Below are positions 21,494 through 32,361 of a stretch of DNA of 64,000 nucleotides, in pieces. The DNA lies in assembly GCA_964034945.1 (NCBI GenBank), contig OZ035963.1:62159182-62223181 (forward strand). The letters run 5' to 3'. The stretch's first letter is position 1. Every line of letters starts with the position of its first letter. The position numbers were made by a program, and so were the translations under genes. This stretch comes from Chrysopilus asiliformis. Its lineage: Eukaryota; Arthropoda; Insecta; Diptera; Rhagionidae. The notes under the pieces are model-generated. The model was not told the origin of the DNA, ran no database searches, and was given only the letters and a program-made list of their open reading frames with translations.

Positions 21494-21610
21494 AATTTAT
21501 TCACTAGGAGTTAAATCGCCTTAACTCCCTTAACTCACCTTTTACATGGAAAATAACACTAGCTAACTCCCTTAACTCACTAACTCGGCTTAACTCCTAG
21601 TGAATAAATT
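21494..21610. mobile_element. Small foldback/MITE with AATTTATTCACTAGGAGTTAA ends
   Basis: The left arm 21494-21514 and right arm 21590-21610 are perfect inverse complements over AATTTATTCACTAGGAGTTA. Inside, AACTCCCTTAACTCAC occurs twice, so the core is a repeat of the same TTAACTC motif. TAAC flanks both sides a few bases out, a possible 4-bp duplication that I cannot confirm. Confidence 0.65.
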
Positions 21611-22096
21611 AGGGGTAACTCACAGAAATAGCATTTTTCATTTCACAAATAATTCTTCTAGGGCACTTGAGAATTCTCTGCGCTTTTGTTTGATGTGCAA
21701 ATAACTCTAAGGGTTGCAAGTCGTGATGTTTTTCATTCTGACAATCAGAGTTTCCTGTGAATTGTTATTTATCCTATTTAATAACAATGAAATTGTTTCA
21801 GTATTTAATCAGCAGCGGTGACTACTAGGAGGTACAGGACTTTATAATCCACGGTGTTACGAAATCCTGTCGCTCCCCAAAAATCTCTATCTGCTAACAA
21901 AAAAAGTCTTCAAAATCGCTGTTTCCTAAAAAGAAAGACCTTAAATTTTCAATCTAAGAAAGGAGATTTAGCAAAAGTCCACTAACGGGATTCAAAATTT
22001 GTAGGTTCCAAAGTTTTTTCAAGTGGCCCCCAAAAAGCCTTCAAAAAAGGCCTTAAATTTTCGAGAATTTTAATTTTTAAGGAGCCTAAACAGAGT

Positions 22097-22154
22097 GTAA
22101 AGTGGTCGTCGCGACTTTAATCTCGCGAGTTTATGGTTGCGGCGACCACTTTAC
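22097..22154. repeat. 16-bp stem hairpin
   Basis: GTAAAGTGGTCGTCGC (22097-22112) pairs with GCGGCGACCACTTTAC (22139-22154), with one G-T wobble. Loop of 26 nt. Confidence 0.7.
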
Positions 22155-22198
22155 GACCTTTTTGCGGTAGTATGACGACAGTACTGACTCAAAAAAAA

Positions 22199-22253
22199 TG
22201 AGGAGGGAGTTCGATAAGCCGAAAATTAGCATGAAATATTTTATGGGCAGCCC
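22199..22253. repeat. Solo right end of the GGGCTGTCC MITE family
   Basis: GAGGAGGGAGTTCGATAAGC, then AATTAGCATGAAATATTTTA and TGGGCAGCCCTTAA match the right half of the complete copy at 13217-13380. Confidence 0.6.
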
Positions 22254-22254
22254 T

Positions 22255-25200
22255 TAAGAATTGTTCCAGAATCCAGGGAATTTGGAACTATCTAAAACTG
22301 AGTTTAAAACTGAGCCCTAGAAAAAAAAATGGGTGAAAGATTTTTTTTCCAAAATTTTTAAAAACTGTCTTCAACAAGATTAAGGCTGCGTTTATACTTG
22401 TGACTTTTTCTTAAATTCTTACTCGAATTTCATTCCAAATTTATTCTGTGAATTTTATTCATCTATCGAAGAATTTAGCGAATTTATCTTAGAATAAACT
22501 TAGCAAAAGTTATTTTAGAATCAGGTGGTCATGAAATGAGTTTCGATATGGTAAATATTTTTGGACGTTGTGACATTTTTTTCGAAATCTCCCTAAAATC
22601 AAAGAGAAAAGAGAGGATATTTTAAAACATGCGCATATCCTTTTTACTGCTCTTTGGCGAGAGAAATATTTTTCTCAACCACATTTTCCGCATTACGTTC
22701 CACAATTCATTCCAAAAGAGATGAAAAAGAGACACGGAAAATTCAAATATTTTCCTGTTGAGTGTTTTCAACCTTCAACCCCGAATTGAATGGAATTTTA
22801 CGAGATTGCATTGAGAGAGGTTTTCTTAATTTTTTATTCTTTGATTTTATTGTGTGGTTTTTTTCGGGAGAAATATCAACAGTCTGACAGAAGGACATCT
22901 GCTTGAATCCTTTTAGGGAGTTTGAAGATGAAAAACAAATGCAAGTATGGGTGATACACCGCGTATCTTGTTGACTTCAAATCGGGAGCTATAAAAAGGA
23001 TAATTTATGTATCTTGAATTGGCTGTTTTATTTTTATGTCCTCTTTAAGATACATCATTGATTGATATCGACGCTAGTGACTTCGCCACGTGCACATTGA
23101 TACCATTTAGTATAAATTCATGTTGAAGTTGAATATATTTCCTGCGGAAGATCTCCACCCCCTTGATATAGTGGATCATTTTTTAATGATTTTTCTGGGA
23201 TAAAAAATCCAATATACTGCATTGAATTCTACTTTTTTTTATACAGACCCCCTGGCAGTAAAATTACAGTCAGTTTTTACTCACTCAATGAATAAACGAT
23301 TAAACTTCTCATAAGGACTTTCGTAACGTTTTTATCGGATCAAGTGGTCAGAACACCGCAACATTACGTCGCATTCGATGATGGGTCTGCGGAAAAATCA
23401 TACAAAATGCGGAAAGGCTTTTCTTTCACTGCCATTTCCGATAAATATTTTACGTTTCTGATGCGATACACAGTATTTTTTATGGGTATGTCGCACATTT
23501 GGTCATTACACTCAGTCACACACGGAATTGTAAATTTTAATAAACATTTTTTCTTGTTAAAGGTTTACGTCTGTTTGATTAGGTTAATTGAAATTGTGAT
23601 CAAATGTAAAATATTTCTGTGTATTTTATTTAATTTGAACAAATATGAAAATCATGCATTTTGTTATTACAATTTTATTTGCTCTTTCAGCGGGTTTTGA
23701 GCGATTTTTTACAAAAAAAAAAAACAAACTTTCAAATGCCCAGAGGAATTTATTTTTTGTTAATTTTATTCAACGGTTTTTTAATTCAGTGGAAAATTGG
23801 TCATCAGTTTTGTGGGCAGAGGCGCATCATCATATGTACAAACGGGGCATTTGTCCAGGACTTCTGCCAGCTGACGAACCCCGTAAGAGGCCCCGAAGTA
23901 CAGTTTATACTGCACTGAAAAAAATAATTACAAAAATCTCGTTCCTATTGACAAAATTTGTTTTGTTGAATTTAAACTATTTTTTTTTTGTTAAAGTGAT
24001 AAAAGAATTGTTTGAAAATTTGTAAATGTGTAAATTATAATATTGTAAATTTGTAAATATAACAATTTTTTGTCATTTTGACCAAGTAGGCATTGTTAAT
24101 TTCACAATTATTTTCTTATGTAAGTTAAACATCTTATGTAAGTTAATTTTTGTTAAAATAACAATTTATTTTCTTGAACAAGGATTTCCCTCCAAAAATA
24201 TTTGTTCCAATTGATAATTTTTTTTGTGATTTCAACATCAATTTTGGTAAATTAACAACGATTTTATCCATATGACCAATTTTTCATTTACTGAGGAAGA
24301 AATTTCCGTTTGTTAAACTGACAAAATTGTTTTGTTGGCTTATGTAGGATAAATACGCCGAATGAGACATTTTAGAGACATTTTGGGGACAAATCTGTCA
24401 CACTGGTTCCAACCCCCTCAAAAATTCGCTCAGCTCAATTCTCAGGCATCCCTAGTTATACTCTATACAAGGGGCTTCACCCCTGGCCGACTCTCGGTGT
24501 AATCCTTACCCAAAATCGGGCCATTTCTTTCACTGCCAGATGGACTAACGGACTGACGGACGGACATGTGGAAATCCAAATCTTTTGTCATCCCAAACAA
24601 TTCATTGCGATCAAGGTCTAGTTGATGGGTAGTAAACCTTATAAATGGTGTAGTCCATTCCATGGTTCCAATTTTCCAATAGCACGGAGGAAAAACAGAT
24701 TTAAAATTGCGACTCGAGGAAATGCGAGACCCAGTCTCTGAACTCCAATTAGAACATTGGTGAATTAAACAAATGGGAAATTTGTCGATAGTCGATAGTC
24801 TACAAACCTCACAAATGTTCTGACCTTTAAAACGGTATGAACAGCAGCAAAGATGAAATTTTTTATCCAAGCTTAATTTTCGATATAAAAATAACAATTC
24901 CCATTGCTATACCACCAAAAAAAATCCATTTAAATCCCCAATTAAGACGTGAAATTAAAACCCCATCAACTCAATTTTTTATATAGCATTTGACATTCAA
25001 CGAATAGAAATCAATTTCTAAGACGTAATTTTCCTAAGAATCGAAATTAAAATGAAAAGAAATAAAGACAATCTCTGAACGAATATTATATGATGTGAAT
25101 ATCCCACTTGAGTACTTTGACAATTCGTACTACTACTTGATAGCATCCATCCATCCATCCCTTAAGGTTCATTTAATAAATTTCAATAATGCGAAAATCG

Positions 25201-25948
25201 TCCAATATCATCCATTCCTTTGGAAATCAATTTCAATTACTTTAGAAAATCAGTTATCCTTAAGAGTTGCAAGCAATTCCACCAAATATGGTACCCAATT
25301 TCAAACGAGAATATCCCGTGGAATAAATACCCACTCGTATACCTCCAGTATTATGAAATTCCACAAGGACTATACGTATTTGTATCTACGCATCATAAAG
25401 ATATATAGTAGACTCCGGATTGGCATCATCATCGTGGAAATAGTCAAAAAAAAATACACAAAAGGTATATTCCATTCTATGGAGTGTTGTAAAAGGGCCG
25501 GTTGTTATACAGAAGGGATAAAACATAGGGGGCTGGTTTACAAGTTCGGGGATAAAGTATAGACGAGAAAAAATAAAATAAAATAGAAATAAAAAATACG
25601 AAAAAAAAAATAATAAAAAAAAACGAGGAACGTGGAGATGAAGAAACCCTCAAAACATCCATTTCGACTGATAAGGAATTTTCTCTTGTTGCAGGCTCTT
25701 CTCCGTAAGTCATACACCACCCGCCACGACTCATATTCCACATCGTATTGATTTCCTATTAAGGTTTTGGCGAATTCTTTAAGGATTCTTCAATTCGTTT
25801 CGATTCGCTTTTGCCTTCTCGGAAAAAACGTGGCAAAGTTCTATAGGATTTTTTCGGATTGAGTTGAATAAAATAAAAATCATCTTCCATTTACTTCCAT
25901 CTATTGAATATGAATTTTTTTTTCTCTTGAAAATAAAAAAAGTATTAT
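22255..25948. other. Intergenic sequence, no gene seen
   Basis: Frames here (for example 23344-23700, 24463-24897, 25095-25562) have no recognised domain and AT-driven composition. Between about 23912 and 24330 the motifs GACAAAATTTGTTTTGTTG, TTGTTAAA and TTGTAAATTTGTAAAT recur, starting with CACTGAAAAAAATAATT, a start seen in several DNA-transposon families. I could not define the other end. An (ATCC)4 run lies at about 25146-25160. Confidence 0.45.
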
Positions 25949-26007
25949 ATTTTTGTATATTTTTCAGGGTTTGTTACTCATACAAACCCTGAAAAATATA
26001 CAAAAAT
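25949..26007. repeat. Perfect 26-bp hairpin with 7-nt loop
   Basis: Arms 25949-25974 and 25982-26007 are exact inverse complements (TATTTTTCAGGGTTTGT core); the loop is TACTCAT. No terminal duplication or larger element is evident. Confidence 0.85.
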
Positions 26008-28980
26008 CCATCGCTTGAAAACTTTCCACTGAAATTTCGTAAAAAAAAGTCCCACTCTAGAAATATTCCTTTTTTTTATTGAAAATGCAATATCCTAGAA
26101 GGAAATTAATATTAGCAATAAGTTATATATGGAAATGGGCCTCGAAGGCAAGGATTAAATTCTTCCAGGTATCATCAATGTTCGTAGGGAAATTCTGAAG
26201 AATTGAAGAAAAAATGTTAAATTGGTTTTCCTTTGTGCCCATTATTTTCAAGTTCCAAAAAATATTCCTTTGTGGCTTAAGTATTTTAGCATACACCATT
26301 TTTTTTATTATCTTTTTTAAACGATTTTCATTCTGAAAATCTTTACAATTCTACACATTTTTCGAGGTTTTATAAAGAAATTCTTTTGAAAATCCTGAGC
26401 TTTATAGAAAAAAAGTTAAGAAAATATAAATGTTTGCGTTTTTTTTTAATTTTCGCATACCCCTCCTCACCTAGATTCTAGTGATATCGAGGTGAATCTT
26501 TTTATGCTAAATTGAATAAATTCCAAAGTGAAATCTCAGTCTACTTTTTAAATTTCTTCGGAAATACTTATACAAAAAGCGATTCATTTAATACGAATTT
26601 TGACAACTTGACGAATTTATTGCGCAATTTAATTCTGCAATATCAGAATTTTTTCCAAATCTCGTGAAATTTATTGATAAGCCACTTGAATTTTTTCATA
26701 GCTAGGTAAAATCCAAGAAAAAATCGCAGGTGTAAACGGAGCCTTATATTTTTAAATATGATGTCGAAACGATCGGGCTGAAACTTGGACTGTAGGGGTT
26801 TTGGGTTTGGCCAGGGCGCCTAGGGTTTGCCTCAAGAAATAGTGCTAGCTCAAAATGGACAACGGATTTCGATTTTTCGAAATTTTTTGGCATTTTTTGG
26901 CATTTTTTGGCATTTAATAGTTTATATGAAGAATAAGTCATTTTGAGACTTAATTTGATCTAAGATGTATTGTACCGATATTTAGAAAAATAAGAATACC
27001 CAATAAGCTAGTTTTTAGAAACAATTTAAATTTTCCTGGCGCTCAAATATTTCTCTATTTGTGTTGCAAACAAAAATAAACAAAAAGAAATACGCCACGG
27101 GCAAAACGTTTTAATGAAAAACATTCGCCACTGTTAGAATTTTCCAAAGAATGTGTCGCAGGCAAAAATTTTTGGCATCAAATACATCTGTAAATTGACG
27201 GAATGGCCGAATTTTTACAGACGCACATATGCTGACTGTTACGGGGAGTCATAAAACTGAGTCGATGGGCATATGTTTCGGGTACGAGCTGGCCACCCTT
27301 CTGGTTTCAATTTTTCAAGTAATTTTAATACCTTTTTTGTATATAAGAAAGGTAAAAAATGTAAGAAATAATTTATTTGAATATACCTGAAAAAAATATT
27401 ATAAAGAAAACCAAAAGTATACCTTTATCAATTACATTACATCCTTTATAAATCAATTTTAAAAAGCAGATACTCCAAAAATGATTTTACAATTACAATT
27501 TAAGATTTTTTCACACAATTTTTTAGTGGATTTTCATGGGAACTCAATTGGGGGTTGTTTGAAATAAATAAATAATTCGGTAATGTGGATACTTTGATAT
27601 TTTCAATGACCGCAATTTAACAGAATAAAGTGGTTACACACCATTTAACTGCACTAACAACACTTTGGCTATCATTTGGGACAGAAGTGCTTCCGGATAC
27701 ACATCTAGAGCGCCATCATATGTTTGGCGCACACATAAGATCGTCGTAAAAAAAATTTTTTTTTAGGATAACTGCTGAGGCCAAAGTTCACTATATAAAT
27801 CACCTGTAAAATGGCCCCCGAATGTGTCCTGCTTATATTCAACAGGTGAGTGGAAATTCCTGGACAATTGCCAGGAATGAAAGTATTTATAATTTGGAAA
27901 TAAATGGAAATTAGTATGGGTTTTTTAATAGACTTTGGTGGTGGTTTTAGAAAGAAAGTGGATGGGAATAAGGGAAAAAAATCTGCAAGAACGGTTAAAA
28001 GAGATACACGTTATTCTGAAACGTGCAGGAAAAATATTCCTTTCGAGCGTAAAAATAAACATAATTTTAGAAATTGTTTAAGGACCTCTCAAACCAATGA
28101 CGTACTTAACCTATACACTTATTACTCGTGTGCAATGCAACTTCAGATGCACTCAACAGTTTTTACTCGTCGAGAAAAACAAACACATGAAAGTGAAAAA
28201 TTCACTTTGCCAAAGAAACATTTTTCGTATATGTGCCGGATGTGAATATCCTTGGGCACAGGACCTTGCATTACGGGTTTTTTGCGAATAGAGCTTTCCA
28301 GTCCACTGATATCAATGTTATAATAATAGCAAAATAATCCAAAATATAATGAATTCTCAAAATAAAAAATATTTCCCAGAAATTCTAAAGATGACAGCAG
28401 GGAAGGACATGAGATAAGATTCAATGGTTGTATATGATTTGAGTTGAGTGGAGCTCCACTTTTCTCGGATGGCACTCATGACATAATGTTGACATACAAA
28501 AATATTTTATTTTATGGTGAATAAGGATTCTGTCGTTTTATAATAGTCATTCTGGTAATGGATGTGATATGTTGCACGAAAGACCGCCGGATATTGTTTT
28601 GAGGATTTTTTAAATGACTATTCTATTTTTAATATAAATATATCCTTTCCGTTGGAGGTCTGTTTCAATATTTTTTTTGTGATAATGCTTTTGTATAAAA
28701 ATATAGTATTAAAAAAGCGTAAAAAATCTATTTGAATACAATTTTATGTAGAAAGTCTTTAGTACCGTACCCACCGTACTGACTAGACTTGGCACTTTCC
28801 GATTTTTTTTTTCGTTAGCTGGTATCTAAAATATATCTAAAATATAGGTGACAAATTTCTGCTGGGACAGATGGTATGGAATCTCCTAAAAAATTTCGGG
28901 AAAAAGCATGAGAAGGTAAAGTAAGAAGAAGAGAGAGGGGAGAAGAGGTAAACAGTGTTTACTTTTGAATACATTACAAA
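26008..28980. other. Intergenic sequence with minor repeats
   Basis: TTTTTTGGCA is repeated three times at 26883-26913. Near 27794 a TATATAAAT box is followed by ATG at 27811, eleven sense codons and a strong donor CAG|GTGAGT at 27846. It could be a tiny first exon, but the ATG is too close to the TATA box to lie in the transcript. No other coding signal. Confidence 0.4.
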
Positions 28981-29007
28981 TCATACTAATATATAAAAAT
29001 GAGTTCG

Positions 29008-29046
<39 letters not shown>

Positions 29047-29504
29047 TCCTCTTTCACGCAAAAACGGCTGAACCGATTGACTTGAAATTTGGCATGAGTG
29101 TCTGTGGTAGTTCTGGTTCCAACATAGGCATACGGAAAAGTAGCGCGAGGGGTGGGGGAGTAACGTGATGGGAGTAAGGGGAGGGGGTAAAGTCATCTCG
29201 AAACTTAGTTTTCCCTCTATGTTACTCTTTCGCGGGGAAACTACTGAACCGATTGGCCTGAAATTTGGCATACATGTTCGTCGGGGGTTCAGCCCCAACA
29301 AAGACCCATTAAAAAGTAGCCCTAGAGGTGAGAGAGTAAGGGGAGGGGGTAAAGTCATCTCGAAACTAAGCTCTTCCTCTATGTTACCCTTTAGCGGAGA
29401 AACTACCGAGCCGATTGGCCTAAAGTTTAGCTCCAACATAGACCATCAAAAAAAAATAAAAATTTGAAAAAACTTAACTCGACAACGACGGGTATGCAAG
29501 CTAG
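28981..29504 (+). mobile_element. Non-autonomous Helitron-like element, copy 3
   Basis: TCATACTAATATATAAAA follows A28980. CTAG at 29501-29504 precedes T29505. At 524 bp it is longer than copies 1, 2 and 4, partly because the CTGT run near its 5' end has expanded to about nine repeats. The 3' hairpin is mutated (ACTCGACAACGACGGGT). The frames on both strands (28981-29467) come from its modular repeats. Confidence 0.85.
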
Positions 29505-29700
29505 TATTCAATAATTTTTTTATACAATTAAATGCATCACGCTTTTAGGGGGCGATGAGGATATGTAATAATGTGACGGTGGTAACATAAAAATAAATAA
29601 ATGAAATAACCGGTGGTACTAAACTTTATAACAAAAGAATAAATAAATGAAATAAAATTTTAAAATAACAAGCTTTTAAAGTGTACAAAAAACAACATAA

Positions 29701-29806
29701 TACGTACGGATTAGGCCTCAAAAATAAAAGCAAGAGAAAACCAGTGAGAGTTTTTGCATACTAACTTTCACCCTTGCTGTTATTTTTGAGGCCAAATCCG
29801 TACGTA
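29701..29806. mobile_element. 106-bp foldback MITE with TACGTACGGATT ends
   Basis: Arms of about 33 bp: TACGTACGGATT(A/T)GGCCTC followed by AAAAATAA(A/C)AGCAAG, inverted at 29701-29733 and 29774-29806, with two mismatches. The remaining core is about 40 bp. It is AT-flanked, so a TA duplication is possible but not provable. Confidence 0.75.
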
Positions 29807-29834
29807 ATATTATTTTTTTATTTTTAGTATGCTT

Positions 29835-29910
29835 GTCCCTGAACCCCATAACTTTCGAAAGGATTGGGGCAAAGACTTAAAATTTCGTATAGTTGTGTTT
29901 CTCGTAAATA
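29835..29910 (-). repeat. Dispersed repeat related to the flank of the large satellite
   Basis: The minus strand reads CGAGAAACACAACTATACG, then AATTTTAAGTCT and CAATCCTTTCGAAAGTTATG. The same order precedes the CAGA satellite at about 37341-37400. The satellite therefore begins inside a dispersed element. Confidence 0.6.
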
Positions 29911-29966
29911 CCCAGGCTAAGTTCTTGAACGGACAAAATTGAACCATCACTTCCCGAAACAGTTTT

Positions 29967-30062
29967 TTTTATATAATATTGTTTTAGCTAGAGCTTAGGG
30001 GAAGACCGACCCTTTAATGACGAAGCACAGCTCAGGATGGTCGGAAGAACGAAATGAGATGA
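29967..30062 (+). repeat. Dispersed repeat family C, copy 1
   Basis: The conserved core AGAGCTTAGGGGAAGACC, CCTTTAATGACGAAGCAC, AGCTCAGGATGGTCGG is also found at about 50010-50075 and 55862-56160 (interrupted). GAGCT pairs with AGCTC in all three. CCGACC pairs with GGTCGG in this copy only. Confidence 0.65.
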
Positions 30063-30130
30063 CGGTTTATTTTCTCCTTGAACTTCTGCGATTTTTTTAA
30101 AACTTTTTTGAAATTCTCTCGCAAACGGTG

Positions 30131-30375
30131 AGCTGAATTGAAAAATTTATAAGGGTTAAATGAGATTAGAAAATGATTTTGCATAACTGTTCGATACATT
30201 AAAATCCAGTTGAACTACCCCTTTCCCTATCTCTCACACAAATTCAATACTCTTTTCCATTTTCTCGAAAACGATGTACAATATCGAAAAATTTATAAAG
30301 AGGAAATGTATTTAGAATATGATTTTGCATAACCTTTCCATACATCAAAATTCAATCGGACCAATCCTTCCCCCC
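30131..30375 (+). repeat. Dispersed repeat family H, internally duplicated copy
   Basis: Two consecutive units (30131-30228 and 30273-30375) share GAAAAATTTATAA, a GATTTTGCATAAC phrase, a GATACATTAAAATCCA-like phrase and a C-rich end. A single inverse copy lies at 62285-62425. Confidence 0.6.
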
Positions 30376-30380
30376 TCCGT

Positions 30381-31128
30381 AAATATTTTTATAAAAATAA
30401 ATACAATATTTCTCAATTTTTCTTCTTGCCAATTTAGGCAATGTCGTCCAAAAGTTTTTTTTTCCTCTGGAATACAAGCAGAAAATTCACTTCTGCAAAA
30501 TATCAACCAATAATCCTAAACAAATCCTTTAGCGATTGGTGTAAAAAGTATTGTAGCTAAAAACAGTTTAAATAAGGATTACTTGGCAAATTAGTGGAAT
30601 CTTGCAAATATCTATTTTTTATTTCCTTTTTTTATCCTTCAATGCCGGAACTGAAGACATCGAAATTGATGCCGGGCAGAATTCAATTGAAGGCAAACAA
30701 AGAAAATAACGTAAAGGAGCCAAAAGTTGTTCGTCCTAAACAAACATCTTTGTATCCCATTTATCGGAAAAAAACAGACGAAAGCTCAACTAATTGGTCA
30801 TTTTGTGACGTCTATTGACTTTTAGACTTTCAATATCCTTTCTTTTATGATGGTTTTCTGTGTGTTTGTTTCACGGATTCTTTTTGAATCCGTGCGGTGA
30901 TGGTCAAAGGACATGCGTTAACTGAACTAGGGGTATTAAAAAATATTGTAATAATACCAATTATTTAATTGTTGTTTCAAAGGGAAAAGAAATATTTCTT
31001 CTTGAAAATTTTTGTTGAAAATCCATAATTTTGTGTCAAGTTTTTAGGTAGCGTATTTGGCAAATGTGTGGAGGCAACTCTGAAGGAAATCGGCACGCGC
31101 GTGAAACGTTGCGGTAGGTCCAGGGCAC
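30381..31128. other. Intergenic sequence, no gene seen
   Basis: Frames at 30594-30818 have no recognised domain. A TCACGGATTC/GAATCCGTG inverted repeat at 30873-30894 is the only structure. Confidence 0.4.
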
Positions 31129-31358
31129 CAATCATGCATTTAGACGCGTCTCTGTCTTTCGACTTCGACGCAGCTTTTAACTCTTGATTTCGCCATATCT
31201 GCAGCTTGAAGTTTCGCGGAATCGTCACTATGAATCAAAACGTGATGTTGACTGTCACTCCATCACTCCAGTAAATTTGAAGCTGCTGATATGTCGAAGT
31301 CAAGAGTTAAAAGCTGCGTCGAAATCGAAAGACAGAGACGCGTCGGACTACATGATTG
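31129..31358. repeat. Long inverted repeat: 86-bp arms, 58-nt loop
   Basis: Arms 31129-31214 and 31273-31358 are inverse complements with 10 mismatches in 86. A central 45-bp block (GACGCGTCTCTGTCTTTCGA onwards) has only one mismatch. A transcript through it would form a long hairpin of the kind processed to siRNA in insects (hpRNA, known in flies). The arms read LKAASKSKDRDAS on each strand, a trivial result of the inversion. The arms are much more GC-rich than their surroundings. Confidence 0.8.
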
Positions 31359-31703
31359 CTGCCCAGACCGAAAACCGAATGTGACGGCGAAGAAGGAAAA
31401 GACGAAGGACAAGACGAAGAAGGAAAAGAAGACATAATTATTTTGTCTTATCCGCCTTATAAAACTGACGCTTATGGAACAAAATAATACTTAGACGACG
31501 AACTGAAGTTTGTTTTACATTTCAACAGAATAAAAAATATATAAATAAAACCTGTAAAATATTAGTCAATTGCCATTTCATAAAGACATTTTAATGTTTC
31601 TTCTTAACGATTCCGTTTTACAATAAAACGCAGTAATTTTAAAGTGTGATTGAATTTTATGCCACTATTTATCACTTGGCAATTGCCGGCGTAATAAAAT
31701 CAA

Positions 31704-32361
31704 CAGGGGCCTTATCAGGGAACTCGAATCGAAAATGAAATGCACGGAAATGTTTGAAACGGTATCAGCTAACTCGAATTCGATCAAATATTTGTCATTC
31801 ATTTTCGGAAATTTGCTCGAACACTTTTCAGTCGCCGGAAATGAAACTCGAACGGAAAATTTAAGTCATATGTTTATGTAAGATTTTTTTTTTCTTACAA
31901 AACATATTTAAATTGCTTGGAAAGTCTATTAAAAATAAGGAAAAGTTGACTCTAACATATAATATTTAGTTATTTACGATTTTAAACGAAATGAATTGAA
32001 TTTTCTTACTATTCTTGGATAGAAAACGCTGTCATCACTTCCGTCACTTTTATCTGGCACTTATTTCACATTCACCACTTTTAATCCGGTTCTTATTTCA
32101 ATTTTTTTTAGGCTGCCGGCATTAATTTCACAAAAAAGAAAGCGCAAAAACTAACTGTAAATTATTTACAACTATTTAATAATGACCCTAAATATAACCA
32201 CGAAATATCCAAGTTACCAGCAAGTTTCTCGTTTTCGATTAATTTATGGCAGTACATTTTACTCGAAACGAAAGTTTTACGTGATACCAATGCGATTCGT
32301 TTTCGAGTACGGCGTTCGAGTCGATTTGATTTTCGATTCGAGATACATGATAAAGCCCCAG
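31704..32361. mobile_element. Non-autonomous transposon with CAGGGGC/CTGGGGC ends, 658 bp
   Basis: Inverted ends C(A/T)GGGGC(C/T)TTATCA followed by CTCGAATCGAAAAT and AAAT match at 31704-31744 and, inverted, 32321-32361. The interior repeats CGAA/TTCG motifs. CAGGGG ends suggest a hAT-like element (inference), but the 8-mers outside (AAAATCAA and ATAAATTC) are not a convincing duplication. Confidence 0.65.

Noticed and set aside
24463..24897. 144-codon minus frame, the longest unassigned frame outside repeats
   Set aside because: No domain, low-complexity AT composition, and it contains a transposon-like GGACTGACGGACGGACATG phrase. No promoter or poly(A) signal.
27794..27851. TATA box, ATG and strong GTGAGT donor suggesting a micro-exon
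   Set aside because: The ATG is about 12 bp after the TATA box, so it would precede the transcription start; no following exon could be identified.
30977..31384. Two frames on opposite strands sharing LKAASKSKDRDAS
   Set aside because: Automatic consequence of the inverted repeat; no sign of a real protein.
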